A DNA stretch of 64,000 bases from Parastagonospora avenae f. sp. tritici 18332-5 (GCA_022559985.1 JAFJTR010000004.1:434001-498000); one strand, 5' to 3'. Shown: positions 23,127 to 36,239, counted from the stretch's first letter. Numbers and translations: made by a program. The notes: generated by a model not told the origin, from the letters alone.

Positions 23127-26100
23127 TTGTTTCTTTTTTGGTGGTCTGGTGGGTGTGATTGATGGGGAGGGTGAGGTGGCGTTGTGGGTGGGAGTGCGGG
23201 GGCTATGGTTGTTGGACCATCAATTTTTGGCTGCCAGATTGGTTGATTAGAATGAACGCGGTAGCGGCATCAAGAATGATTCATTTTGATGTTCTCTTGT
23301 GCTTGTCGTGGTGGTGCGAAGTTTGTGGGTGCAGACGGGTGGGTCACGTGAGCAGAGTTGGGCGCGACATCGACGACACCACGATACGCTGTATGAGATG
23401 TGACGGACGCCGAGGATGATCGGAATGGGATATCGCAATGTGGACAGGGAGTCATGGTGATCAAACACAAGGGTTAGATTGATGGATCGGAGATGTTGGA
23501 TTTGGTAAATGGAAGTGGCATGGTTCCAGGGTTGGCCATTTACATCTCATAACAACACCGAGATGAAGGGCCGAAAGTGGTTGTTTTTGGACGTTCAGAG
23601 TGGCCTGATTTTGTACTTCACTGCTTTCACAAGATGTGATGACCCATCATTCGCCCTGCTCAACACTTCTTCTTTTTGCGATAGTTGATAATCTACAAGG
23701 TGGGCTAGTCATGTCAAACATATAAAGTTGTTGAAGCTCAGTCAGCTGATTGCTTGTCCTTCTCCGAGTTACCCACGATGCTCAATCCGAATACAGTCAG
23801 ATATCTCCTACATTAAAGACCAGTCAGACGAGAGCGCTGCGTAGTGCTTATGATCATGAGCACAAATGAAGAGGAACAAAGTTCGGCAACATGATCAAGC
23901 ATATCCCCGCAGCAAATGTCGTTGCGCCGGGAACATGAAGGTTTGTAGATCCCGAGGATCGTGGTACCGGTACCTGACCAGTGTTTCAGAATCAGAGCGA
24001 CATGACAACCAAGTTCACGGTTCATGGAAGGGAGGGATTGCACTAATGGCTGCTCGAGGCAACGCACCACGCGAGTGCGGAGTAGTCTGGAATTTGGCAA
24101 GGCACGCGAGTAATCGGTTGCGTCATGCTCTGCCTGCCGATTTGGGCGCACTGGAAGCTCGGGAAATTACGACTGGCGGTCGATCGGATTGCAAACGGTC
24201 AGCCTGAAACAGTGAAACGAGGGTCCACGGTGACGTGTAGCTACTTCAACGGCTGGCGGGCTGAAGTGCAGTGACGTTAGTGTGATACAAGAGCAAAATG
24301 AGACTGCAGTCAAGGGAAACTAGCAGATCCTACCGCGGTCAAATGCCGACGTCTGCAAAGTGTGTTTTCAGAAGGTTCAGATTCATGACCTTGTCCCTGA
24401 CATGGCCAACTGATCAAAGGGATGTGGAACCGACGAGAAGCGTGAAACACCTGATTGCGATGCCACTTCCATGTTGCCATTTCACGATTAGCTGGTTGGC
24501 ACAGCCGACATGGAGCTCGTTGCCAGCAGTTCTTACAGGAGATCGGCGCATGGAGGGGATCTAGGCCTGTGGCTCACTGCTTGCACCTGTTTCCCGATCC
24601 TGCAGATGGCAAACCAAGATCGTTAATCAATGATGGCCAAGGAGAAATTTCGAGTGTCGTGCTAAAATATGATTGGGTGGACATCGAAACGCAGAAGACG
24701 CGTCCTACTCCGACTGCACTTATACCTAGCATGACGTTGCTAGTGTGGCTGGAAGAGCCTAGCCGGCTCCACAAGCTGGGAAGATGCAAGCGGGGTCCGG
24801 ATGCTTGGTCAAAGGCAGCATCTCCAGGCTGTGATTGGCACAGCAAGAGAAAAGCCGTCGAAATAAAGGCTTGTTGAACGGGTTGTTGAGGACATGTACG
24901 CAGGAGACGCGAATATTGCTTTCGGGATTCGCATACCGTACTGGACAAAGAACATGTGCTGACAGACTCTCGATTCCGAAGTAGACCCATCACCGTAACA
25001 AAATTGAATTGGAAAGTGTCGTGGCCCGCATAAATCGGATGCTGTCGGCAATCGCTGGCTGGTTGCACTGCAGGCGGCCTTTGGAGCTTGGTGTACGTAA
25101 CCTTCCATGGTAGACAGCATGAAGTCGAGAATGAAGACCAACCATGCTTGGTCTCCAACGACAATCACGACGTGGTTGCTGTCTCTATCCTAGGCGAGAG
25201 GAAAACTACTTGTCCTCGAAGCTGCAAGCTCTTCCATTGTGTCACAACGAGCAACACCAGAGGCTTGATGTGGCAACCCTAAAATGGTTGTTGAGGGTCC
25301 ATGGGCTGTTTCTTGCACACCGAAGCCCAGTAATCTAGTTTGACAGGCGGGTGTGCTGCCACGATAACCATCTCTTCACCGGGTCAACGCTCCTTGACGG
25401 TCTGTTTCAAGCTGTCTTTTCGACCATAGCACAACCGCTGCTAGAGTTGACTTGTCAGCGACCAAACTCGCGGTTCGCTACGAAGATCTGGTCGCGCCAT
25501 GTTCCACTATGACGGATAAGCGAGAACTCAAATCGCAGACTCGGTACCCTACAGGACGGAGGTTGCGGAGGCCAGAAATGGTCTCCGTCGCGTACGGGTC
25601 GATGTGCGACAACAGAAAGCCGTCGATGAAGTGGCGAAAGTGAAGCGTGCATCTGTTGATGAGCCGTGCTCGTGCCCCATAATAAGGTGGATACGGGCGG
25701 TGAATGGTCTGAGGCCCGAAATGGAAGGAGATTTTCGTCGTTCCGCCGCGCCTATCCAAGCTCGGCTGGTGATTGGTAGCGCCTTCCCATAATAGCAGAG
25801 CTCCACCACGTTACTCGCGTCATCCTGGCCCATGTCGACGAAAGGGTGGAGACATGGTGGGCGATGTCGTCTTCGCCAGCATGCGCCGGGCCAACGACTG
25901 CTGGAAGACATGTCTGCAGCTTGTTGCAACATCAATGCATCAACTCTGTGTAAATGGCCCAAGATTGCTTGCAATCAAAGGAAATGATATCGTGCGGTGG
26001 AGAGGAACATCAAACAACCCTCATCTCGCGCCCTTCTCCACATCTTGGCAATCACAATTAATCCATCTCCGACCTTTCTGGTGGTAAATCGCGCCTGTCA

Positions 26101-28082
26101 AGTGGTGAATCCTCGGCCGCCCCCCGTGCCGCGGACCCTGCCCAGAAGTAGAAGTGTTGATGTGATGCATGCACAACGGGAAAAAGCAACGGGGCCCTGG
26201 AGGTCACAGTGTTGAAAAATTTCGCGTCGTCTGCATCATGCAACAGCAACAGCAAGTCCTTGAGAGATTCGTTTCGCGGCTTGTTCCCGGCAAGCGAGGT
26301 ACACCCGGAAAGATTTGGACCAAGCAGCAGAGGATGCAGCACGCAATTCACAGTGGCGATAGGCGGACGCTCCATGGAGAGGCGGGGAACGTGTCGGTGA
26401 GCTTTCAACACCATGGAGCATGACCACTCAGTGCTCTTATCGTATGCAGGCAGGGATGGTGACCCCTGCTGGGCTGCGCAAGCCACGAAATCCGTCGCTG
26501 AAGTGCTTCTTGGTTGCTGCACCAGAGACGGTGTATCCACCGCTCTTCACCATCTCCTGCAAACGGCTCAGCCGCAGGTGTGGGTTCGTCGAGCGGCGTC
26601 GTCGTGTGGTTGGACAGCGTCTGCCCTCGACGCAAGTCTTTACCAGAAGCGCGTTCGTATTGGGGCGTGCTAGCACAAGGAAATACGACAAGAGGACGAC
26701 GAGAGGCTGTCCGTGACGAGTTGCTGTGTGGTGGACCCTGGAATGGGCGAGCATGCGTTTGTGTGCTCGTTGCTAGTTACTCGTTGCTCGGAAGCTACCA
26801 GGGCGCGGAATGGAGCAGAAAGCGATTAGGCGGTGACGGAGCATGAACCTCTGTTGTGCGTCTGCCTATGCATCGCGATGTTCCTTGCACGGCAACAGTG
26901 CCCTGCTTCTAATGCTGGAAGATCAACAAGTAGTTAGCAGTAGGACGTCGAGCTTGGCGGGCCACAATATGGAGGTGCAACACAGCAGCAGGGACGGCGC
27001 GAGCAATTGCTATATCAAACGCGCCCGAGCACTCTATAGGCCGGGTGCGGGCTGGGATTAGGCAGTGAAGCCGTGAACTCGCCGTGCAGATGTGCAGATG
27101 CGATTGAGAGAAGCGCTCGAAATCATGGAGACGCCACCGGCGGGAGCATGGCGACCATCGATCGGCTCGACTGCGGATGTGCCACCGTCTACAGCCTTGC
27201 TCCCCTCAGTCGTAGGCCGAAGTGAATGAACGCCAGTGCACTGTGCACGTAAGCTGGCCTCTTCGCATCCACACTTGCACAACAGCAAAGACAACATCGC
27301 CGCCATCTCCAGATTCCAGCCATATCCTGCCATATCCAGCCGCCGCCTCGACGAGCGTGAAAGTCGACCCTCGTGACAGCCTCGGAGTGCAGCTAGCACG
27401 GTGCCCAGGAGTCTACTGGCGTGAGCAGAGCGTAAGTTATTGATCCTCCATGTCTAGATTAGCGTGTGCAGCAGCGCATAGACCAGACTTTACCCCTTGA
27501 GCACAACTTCAACTCTTCACCCGCCAACGCCGACGCCTCACCCTCCATCCTCTATTATTTTCTTCTGCTTGTTGATTGACCGTTCGTCTTCTCCAGCGCA
27601 GTCCCGTCGCCGCCATCTACACATCGTCCAATGCAGGTTTAATAGCCCTGCTCGAGGAGGCTTGGTACACGCTGCCATCTCCGTCGATTCACGACAGCCT
27701 CTCCAGAGCCCCCCGACCGGCATCGTTGCATTCTATTCCCTGTTTTAATAGTTTCTCTGTTTTTGTTTCGCAGCAGGTACAGCTCCCCGCCAGTTTTCGT
27801 TTGCACAGCGCCCGAGAAGAAAAGAGGGGGTGTCCTCGGCTCCCTTTAGTTGTCGTGCTCATTGTCCTGGCCCTCACAGCGACTGAGCCCGCACTCACCA
27901 CACCACACACCGCACACCACATTGCATCACCCCACTCGCGTTCCACACCGCCACAGAGCGCTCTGCTAATACTCGCGGCAATTGCAGGTTTTTACCCTGG
28001 TACTACTTTCCACGCTCCTGCCGCCGCGTGCCCACGCCGATCTCGATCGAGCATCTCATAACCGGAGCGTTTACGGGTACTG
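23127..28082. other. Long (5 kb) gene-free stretch upstream of the Bni4-like gene
   Basis: Open frames are many but short, overlapping and without domain, start or intron logic (for example 24574-25164 minus, 26058-26540 minus). No terminal repeats, transposase or RIP-like AT collapse was seen. From about 27500 to 28080 the plus strand is C/T-rich, as in long 5' leaders and promoters of filamentous fungi. A short upstream ATG frame starts near 27450. I think it is the regulatory region and leader of the next gene plus spacer; a non-coding RNA cannot be excluded. Confidence 0.5.
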
Positions 28083-30424
28083 ATGGCTCAGGTACTAGCG
28101 CCCATCGTTCAGACATCCGGAACCAGTACAATGCCATATTCGTCCTCCGATGGCTACCAAAACGCGCCGTCACAACCCCATCACCAGCAACAACAGCGCG
28201 GCTCGCAGATGCCACGAAATCAGGCGTATAATGGGCACTCGAGTGGGACCGGGTACAGAGGTACTCCGACGCCGATAGCACCATATGCCTTCTCCAGCAC
28301 GCCTCCGCTGCGCCAGGAGAACAGGTCCGTCTCGTCACCGCAACCCCAGCTCTCGCAGCAGGCACCCAGCCACGTGAACCACGCGCGCCTTGGACACCCC
28401 TCGCACCCCTCATCCTCATCCGATTCGACTGTCTCGACTTCAGGCTCTTCCAACCGCTCCGTGGTCAACCCGTCGCATGTAGTCAAGGAAGGGGAGAACA
28501 GAAAACCAAACGACAGCGCGGCGTCATCCATCACACTATCTACCTCGGTACTTGATCTGTCGTTTTCTGTGGGTGGCGATGCCCCAATGAAGCCTTCGCC
28601 CGGTCGCTATAGGCGTGGTGCTGGGAGAACAGACTCTTCGACTAGCATACCCACTGCTGGGTCTACCCCAACGCAGCGCTCGTCAGCTACTACGCCCACC
28701 CAAGCCTCGCCAGCCCTACCCACATTGGACACAGACCTGACTGGCCCTGCGCGGCCGGGACACAGCCGGACTATCAGCGCTGATGATTCTTCGCTTGGTC
28801 GCTCCGGTGGTGGAGATGCAGCAAAAAGGTACAGGAGACGCAGTTTCAATGGCCTTGACGGGAACGCGATTGCTGCCAACATGGCTTCGATGCAGGTTGG
28901 TGCCACCACTGCAGAGAGCACGACAGTCAACACAGCCTCAGCGGAACCGACAAGACCTGTCTCCAGTTCAGGAAGACAGGGTAGCCGGCCTGCATCCAGC
29001 CACAGTCATGACAGACAAGGCAGTGCGGGCAGCGCCTCCTCGAAGGCTTCTTCACGCTCACAAGTAAGTCTGCTCATATCTCCAAGTCCACCCAGGCTGA
29101 CATCTTCTTAGACCCGCACAGAGGCACCCGCACCTCGTACATATGCGTCCGTTGCAGGTGGCGCCACGCCAAAGGCCTCGGAAGCTGCGAGACGACATGC
29201 CCCCTCCCCACTGTCGCATCCCATCTCCCCATCTGAACCACCAAGCCCTGCCAGGCCACAAGGCATGCCCAGCGCTGCTGTACAGCAGCTCACCGCTGTC
29301 AATGACAAGGACAAGGGCATGAAGTCCCGTCTGCGTCGAGCCTTTTCGTTTGGCAGTGCTGCCGAACTTAGACGTGCTTCAGCGGAGAATAACATTTCTG
29401 CAGAGCGTGCGAAACTACGCAAGGACAGATACCAAAACGAAGAGGATGCTGAACAAGCCGCAATCATCGCTAAGCAAGAAGCCGCGGGAATTGGTGCTGG
29501 TATCTACTCCGGTCAGGGAGGCATGGGCTCCACCGACAATTTGTCTGTTGCTTCGGCTGCCTCGTCTGCGTCGATAATGCTCCGAAAGATGGGCCACGGC
29601 ATGAAAAAGGGTTCCAGGTCCATCAAGGGGCTCTTCAGGCCAAAGTCGGTTATTGGTGTACCAGCTGCTGATGGTCCCATCACAAGGCCTAGTGTCGGAG
29701 AAGTCTCACTAGTCACAGTTGAGGCCGAAAGACAAAAGGTCAATGTGAATGCTGACCCTCACGACCAGGCTCGTGGCGGGACAGGTTACCCTAGACTGGA
29801 GCGGAACTCGATCGATGCCGGGCGAAGCGCTGAGATGGTGAACCCTTCCGTCGCGAGCGACTCCCTGACGAGAAAGAGCATTGTTGGCAGTGATCGCGAA
29901 AGAGCGGAAGTCCTATCGAACATCAAGAAGGGCATCCTCAAACGTAAGTCGCCTCTTCGCACCACACCAGGCAGATACTGACTCGAAGCAGGCAACGGAA
30001 CCGGTTCCGATTCTGGATCCCCCGTTCTATGTCCAACAGATAAAGCCCCAAGCTTCAGGTCGAATTCGCCGAGCACACCCAACGACAAGGGCTCGGTTCG
30101 CAACGAGGACTACTTTGCGAGACCTCGCATTCCGAACGGAAGCACAAGGAGTCTTCCAAGCACTCCTCAAGGTAGCAAAGGAAACATCACCTTCAGCCCG
30201 CGTATTCAGTTCCACGATGCCTGGTCTCCTCAGGACTATGACCGCCGAGGAGATATTGCAACCTGCAACAGGCTCACGCCTATGCTTGCACAGCAAATCA
30301 AGGAAGAGCTCAACTCCTTCAAAATGGTATGTGATGTCGAACACGACAACTTTAATCTTGCTGACTCTTCATATAGGAAATGGAGGTCCACGAGCTCTCC
30401 AAACCTCACACCCATTTCTTCTAA
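28083..30424 (+). CDS. Bni4-like scaffold, predicted PP1 (Glc7)-binding protein
   Basis: Exons 28083-29063, 29112-29943, 29992-30326 and 30377-30424 give 731 aa. The first two thirds are disordered and rich in Ser, Pro, Gln and Thr. A conserved block follows, LRRAFSFGSAAELRRAS...AERAKLRKDRYQNEEDAEQAA, then SIMLRKMGHGMKKGSRSIKGLFRPKS. The C-terminus has an RVxF-like PP1 docking motif (SPRIQFHDAW), then YDRRGDIATCNRLTPMLAQQ, an IKEELNSFK helix and the end MEMEVHELSKPHTHFF. I remember this tail from Bni4/Afr1-type proteins that tether Glc7 phosphatase at septa and bud necks, where they guide chitin deposition. The identification rests on memory of that tail. The last exon is only 48 nt, yet its sequence completes the motif, which supports the splice model. 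Confidence 0.75.
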
Positions 30425-32194
30425 TGATTATGCATTCATCATTTGGACATGGCGTCTTGGCGAACACTTTTGAAGTCTGCACTTGTGCATTGGGGCAACA
30501 GCATTTACGAGTTGATCGTCAGCTCACTTCCATGTTCTGGGTACTACGGACTTGTCTCTTCTATCTTAGCGAGCATTTGTGGTGACGTAAAGACTTTACT
30601 GTTGGAGACGGACAGGCAAAGCAAGAAGGAAGTCGTATGCATGGTGAAAAGACAAGCCAAAGGCAAGATGAGCTCTAGCTTCAGCTAGTTTTTTGCTTGC
30701 TTTTGTAGTCTCACTCAAACGGGCTGCTTTCTTCAAGCAACGCCTTGTCTCGAGATAATCTCCTTGCTCTCTTCCATTTTCCGGCGTGGGTTTTGTCTTT
30801 GGTTTTTTTAAACTCTGTCTCAAATCTTTCCTAGTCATTACTCAGTCTGTCTCTGCGACTCGATTTACTGTAGAGAAAAACCACACACGTCTAGCGAAGT
30901 TTAGAAGGACGTCAACTTGGGCTGGCTTCAGGGTCCTTGCGTTTTGCAGTTGTAGTGTGCCCGATTAGTATTGCAATTGGAAAAAGAACCGTCTGGAGGT
31001 CCTTGACTCAAGTCTTCTTCTCCACCGAACACCCTGATCGTGATGCGTCCGTATTCATCATCTCGATAGATCCCCGTGTCGCATGCCCGACCAACCAGAC
31101 ACGCAGGCCCCTACACCCACTTGTCGGAGCCCATCCTGCATGCATTCACACAACACACCCGCCCTACCTAGGGATAAAACCACATGAGACGTCCCCCTCC
31201 GCGCGTCCAAATCACGGCTATTAGCTGCCCTTGCTTCACAACTTACAAGTTGCCCCAGCATCGACCCGGCCTCCAGGAGCCGAAAGCGATCGGGTAAAAC
31301 GGTGGACGAGTCACAAGTACCGATGCTTCGGTGGTGCTTGCCGGACATGGGTTGCTTTTAGCGGCAACGGGGGCGATATATCGAAAGGAGGTTTTGGGAG
31401 ATTAGCTCCGCGATTTGCTTTAAAGCGTGGGATGGCCGGTCGCTTTTGCTATTACGGTGGAGTTGGTAGATATGAGCTGGGATTTGGGGGGCATGGGGGC
31501 CAATCGTTTGAAATGCTGTTTACGATGGGGGTGTGCGATGCTTAGTGGTGATCGACTAACGTGCACACCATATCCAAGTTTAGAGAGACGTTGCGCGAGG
31601 AGGCAGATCTTCGATAAACTATAGTGATGAATCGGAGCGATACGTGTAGCTATGGCGCGAGAAGTGTCGGAGAATTTAGAAATCAATACATCATGCAGGG
31701 TGCGCGCATGGCGCGGGAAGGTGGAAATTCGATGGAAGCGTGGGGTACTTCGAGAGATTTCTATGGGTATGTACGGGCAGGCTGAGGGAGCACATGTGAA
31801 GCGTAGATGTAAATGAACTCATCGTGTTGGAAATCATTCTCGGTGTCACCTGTCACACTACTTTTGATACCTCCTGGAGGTTAATGTGGCTGCGTGGTGG
31901 ACACGTGAAGCATGCGTGAGATGAATGCTAGGTGTTGCTGTACTACATTCTTTCAAAAGCCGTGCGAGACGACCGCTATGGAATCGCTTCATTGTCTAAG
32001 ATGTGAATATACTCATAGAACGCGTCTGTAGCAAGTTGCGCGATGTAAGAGCAGCCTTGGCGAGGGGAGGCGCCAAGTCACGTGGCGTGCCCGCTCGCTT
32101 GTTAGTCAGCCGCTGTCTCCACTCCCACGGCCATTTCGACTTACGACTCTTCAGCGACAGGAACACCCCTCAGCACAACCACACATCCGACAAA
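30425..32194. other. Intergenic, no supportable gene
   Basis: 1.8 kb between the Bni4-like gene and eS25, holding the 3' UTR of the first and the promoter of the second. No convincing open frame. Confidence 0.55.
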
Positions 32195-32784
32195 ATGGTA
32201 CGTCGCACCGCGCGGAAATCGTGTTATGGATGCAACAGAGCAGTGGCTGATTACATATAGGCACCTGCAGCAACTGGAGGCAAGAAGCAGAAGAAGAAGT
32301 GGTCCAAGGGCAAGGGTACGTGATACCGCACCGCACACATCCAGCACATCCCCAAGACGCGAGGCAAAATACCGAAAGCTTTAGTGACATCGCTCGATAC
32401 TTTCGCAACACTCCGCGCTCGCTCCGCACTCTTTCCACGAATGTCGCCACTAACAACCACATAGTCAAGGACAAGGCCAACCACGCTGTCGTCCTCGACA
32501 AGCAGACCAACGACAAGCTCCAGAAGGATGTCCAGTCCTACCGCCTCATCACCGTTGCCACCCTCGTCGATCGCTTGAAGATTAACGGCTCGCTTGCACG
32601 GAAAGCGCTCGCCGACCTCGAGGAGGCCGGCCAGATCAAGAAGGTCGTTGGACACTCGAAGTTGAGCATCTACAGTACGTGATACCACAAGCCCGGACCT
32701 GCGAAATACATAAATCGCGGAGTCCACATTTTCAGAATGCATGCTAACAACTCCATAGCACGAGCAGTCGGTGCAGCAGAGTAA
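32195..32784 (+). CDS. RPS25: 40S ribosomal protein eS25
   Basis: Four exons: 32195-32197 (the ATG alone), 32261-32315, 32465-32674 and 32759-32784. They give 97 aa. The protein begins MAPAATGGKKQKKKWSKGK and carries the winged-helix body DKLQKDVQSYRLITVATLVDRLKINGSLARKAL, ADLEEAGQIKKVVGHSKLSIYTRA. It sits at the head of the 40S subunit near the E site and is needed for many IRES and shunting events (family knowledge). The first intron follows the start codon directly; the second is 149 nt. The layout with early introns is typical of ribosomal-protein genes. Confidence 0.96.
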
Positions 32785-33320
32785 GCGGCTCGCCTCGGAC
32801 AAATGAACGATTGTGGATGCGAGACACGGGTGCTTCTTTCAACTTTTCAACGACATTCCTCTTTCCCGTCTACCAATCGGCGTCTTCATGATATGAAAGG
32901 GTCATACTACATTGGGCATGCGTTCATGGCGAACATGAATTGAGAGGACGGGCTCGGCTAAAGCACCGAGTCCGCGGCCAGGTGTCGGTTATGTATTGAA
33001 TGAAAAAGATATCCGAACATATTGCTGTACCATGGACGTGAAAACATGTTGCTTTGACAGTGGGACATGTGCGGCATGATACGCGAACGTCGGATAAAGG
33101 GGATCTGTTGATGAAATGTACTGCAAGTCGTCTGCTAAGAGTGTTCTTGACGGTGATTTTGTCGTCGCATCCAAAGCCCAGTAGTCCCGCAAACACTAGA
33201 ATCCATCATTCATAGCTGACATCGCACCCTGGTTGTTGCCCATCGTAATTTGAATGATACATTGCCAACAATAAATGGTACTATTTTATCTAATATATAC
33301 ACCCCCTCCCGTGCCCCAAT
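32785..33320. other. Intergenic between convergent genes
   Basis: 3' UTR and terminator space of eS25 (plus) and the cytochrome-b5-fold gene (minus). No gene seen. Confidence 0.6.
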
Positions 33321-34188
33321 CTACTCATCATACTTCCTAACCGGCCTACTCTTCTGCGCCTGATCACACAGCTTCCTCACCGGCATCTTCTCCAACCACC
33401 CCTCCGGCCTAACCACCTCGCCCACCTTCCTATACGGCTTCCCGCGATCCCCCCTAAACAACTTATGCCAATTCTCCAGCCCGGCAACAACCTGCTTCTT
33501 CGCCTGCCGCAGCTCCTGCGCGCGCCGATTCTTCTCCTCGCCAGGCGTCAGCGACTTGCGACTCTTCGCCTTCGCGATGACCTCGGGCGTTGCGTCGTCC
33601 TTGAGCTCTGGGTCGATGGGCATGTACGTCCACTCGGCGCCGCGCAGATCGGGCACGGAGTCTTCAGCGAAGCAACCCGTGATGAAAGCGCGGGCGGCGT
33701 CTTTGCCTGCGAAGACATGGTACGACCCGCCGGGCCCGTAAGTCTGCGGGGAAATCGAGACGTCGTAGATGGTGCCATTGAGGGCGATGTAGATGGGTTT
33801 CGAGGGGTCGGAGCCGTCGTAGGAGGCGAGTTGGGCGTCGGTTAGGTGGACTTCACGTTGCTGGAAACACAATTAGTTCCACTCCCATAGCTCTCGATTG
33901 TGTGATAGAGGGATGGCTTACCATGACAGTCTTCCACTCCCGCGCCCGCGTCCACCACGCATTGTACCCCCACGTCATGCTCGCGCCGCTCGTGCTCAGG
34001 TAGCTCAACCCAGCGCTGAGCAGCAGCACGCCGCCGAGTATGCGCAGGACATCGAGGACGGAGAAGCCTGAAGAGGTTTTGGCGGCTTGTTGTTTCACGG
34101 CGGCCTTGAGGTCGGCTTTGTCTTGCTCGCCGACGGGGTTGGGGGATGGTGCCGTTGCGGGCTTGCGGTACCGCGCTGGTGTGGACAT
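33321..34188 (-). CDS. Membrane-anchored cytochrome-b5-fold (MAPR/Dap1-like) heme/steroid-binding protein
   Basis: Exons 33922-34188 and 33321-33860, with a 61-nt intron, give 268 aa. A cytosolic-looking N-terminus is followed by one membrane helix (residues about 42-64, VLDVLRILGGVLLLSAGLSY). The cytochrome-b5-like domain runs from REVHLTDAQLASYDG through KPIYIALNGTIYDVS, YGPGGSYHVFAGKDAARAF and GCFAEDSVPD. The tail is Lys/Arg/Glu-rich with no second helix. MAPR proteins bind heme through a tyrosine and support sterol P450 enzymes at the ER. The YGPGGSYHVFAGKDAARA stretch is the family signature. This one is longer than yeast Dap1 because of its N- and C-terminal extensions. It is convergent with eS25. 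Confidence 0.87.
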
Positions 34189-34836
34189 TGTGTTGTGTGT
34201 GGTGGTCAGATCGCTAAAGTGTCGTGTGCCAGTTTCGAGAAACGCGGGTTCGTAATAATTTCCTCTACTATGTTACTATCATTAGTTCTCGTGGCATGTA
34301 TCAATCCTCAAACACGTCTACGTACCTTCGGCGCGCAACCTCAAGATTTGAGAATCTGGCTGTGAGATGTCGGACCTCGGAGGTTCGGCGGTGGCTCTGC
34401 AAAGTCTAGCCGAACTTCACTCAATTGCGAAAACGTGTCCAGACGGCGTTGTGGTAGCGTGCAGCTGTGAAAGCGGAGATCATATCATATTGGTTACCTA
34501 TGAGCTGTGGTTCATTGGCTGATGTCATGGGTTTAGAGTTCGGCTATACGGAACTAGCTCCGTCCGATCGCAGGTGAGATCGACGTTGCAGTTGGAAACA
34601 CACACATCGCAACTACTACAATACATGCGATGAAAGACACATCATGAATTCTTCGTGCGTGTGCTGAGCACTTTGTAGTTTACAACACAACTATGGCTTG
34701 GCGTATGATACAGAACTTGAAAGCAGCACCATCACTCAGTCTCGGGTATCTGCTTTCCACTCTTCTGAGCTTGATCCAGCATCGATACACGACGCAGAGA
34801 CCGTACCGCAGTCGGGGACCCCACCGGCGGAGGATC
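34189..34836. other. Intergenic, no feature seen
   Basis: Promoter of the b5-fold gene and 3' region of GTR2, both minus strand. Nothing else supported. Confidence 0.55.
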
Positions 34837-36239
34837 CTAAGTCTCATTGGTAGCCCGAACCTCGATTTGAGCTTCCCGGTCACTCTTGGGGAAGACCTGC
34901 TTGAGGCCTGCTTGGAAAACGCCAACATTGTAGTCGATGATTGCTTTTTTCTCGGCCGGATGCTCCTGGCCCATGATGCAGACAAGAGCGAGGTATCTAG
35001 CGATGTCAATGATCGTTTACGCAGGGATGAAGGGTACAACCCACTTGTTGATCTCGCGAAGGTAGAGATACCTGCTGCCCTTCTTCTCCATAGTGATCAA
35101 ACTTTCTGCGTCGTTGTTGCCAGTCTCACTCTCGTTGGGCGCTTCGTCTGGCCTATCCCATCCGTAGATTTCGCTCACATCAATGACGACGTCGATGTAG
35201 TCCGAGCATACTTCGTATGTGGCTATGTCGGTAGGACTCGTATCTGTAGCAATGTAGATCTTGCTCATGATGTCGAAGAGATACGCCTTCTCGATGTTAC
35301 AGGCGCCGCAAAGGTTATTTAGCAGCGCCTCCAAAGTCGGAAGCTGCGGAATGAGCTTTTGTATGACTTTGCTGAAGGCTTCGAAGATGGAGTGGTCGTA
35401 GATGCTCGTTTGGTAGAAGGAGATCGGGGCTTGTTCGTAACCATTGTCGCTGAGCTCGTCTTGTACGCGCTGTATGATGTCTCGGAACGTGTCTCCGCGG
35501 AAGTCATCTGACAGACCGTCAACCTTGTGGACAAAGACCTCGATGTTGATGTTTGGATATGATTGTTGCAGATTCAGGATGGTCATATTCAGTCGCTGAA
35601 TTGCATCAAGGTATTCGTCCTGTGCATCAATCACCCAGATCAAAGCTCCAATCTCTTCGAAGATGTTATCCGTGTCGAAAGCTGGGTCAAAGTAGTCCAG
35701 GTGACCGGGCAGATCCCAGACTTGGAAATCCATAAACGAGCTAGGACAGCCGATCAGTAAGTGTTTCAGTGCCTGTGGAGAGAATCACGTACTGCATAGA
35801 CTCTTTCTTGATTCTGTAGGTCGTCTCAAGGTACAGGGTTTCGCTCGGAGGTAGCTTGTGGAACACCACGCTCGAGATGGAAGACTTCCCACTCCTGTCA
35901 TTGTACAGTGAGCTTCAGACACCGTTTGCATCTGCAGGATGCTCACCTCCTCTGACCCATCAGGAGCAACCGTGGCTTTCCATCGCCGGCCTTGCTGTTC
36001 GGCATTCGACCGGTGTGAAACTGTGGTGGAAATTCTTGGGGTGGTTGTTCGGCGTTGGGAAGATCCTGCAAGAAGCGCTCCATTGTCAACTGTGCTCTTG
36101 GGTCTAACAATGACGAGCTTGCCGACGACTGTGCTGTGGCATCGAGTGCGCCGCTTCCCTCTGCCACTCTAGCATTCTGACGGGAACTCTCTCCCGCCAA
36201 TGGCGCAGACGGACGCCGGGCGATGATGCGGGATTCCAT
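34837..36239 (-). CDS. GTR2: Rag-type GTPase Gtr2 (RagC/D orthologue), EGO complex
   Basis: Exons 35947-36239, 35793-35894, 35045-35740 and 34837-34996 give 416 aa. Gtr2 forms a heterodimer with Gtr1 on the vacuole and passes amino-acid signals to TORC1. The P-loop is LLLMGQRRSGKSS (residues 91-103), split by the first intron. The switch region is FQVWDLPGHLDYFD, the base-binding region is VFVHKVDGLSDD, and the C-terminal roadblock-like half includes KAYLFDIMSKIYIATDTSP and YLALVCIMG. About 90 residues precede the P-loop, low in complexity and rich in Ser, Ala and Gln, whereas yeast Gtr2 has about a dozen. Splicing places a His just before SFMDFQVW. The other junctions are unambiguous. Confidence 0.93.

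Noticed and set aside
24574..25164. Open frame of 196 codons on the minus strand in the 5-kb gap
   Set aside because: Low-information residue mix and overlapping open frames on the other strand; no family resemblance.
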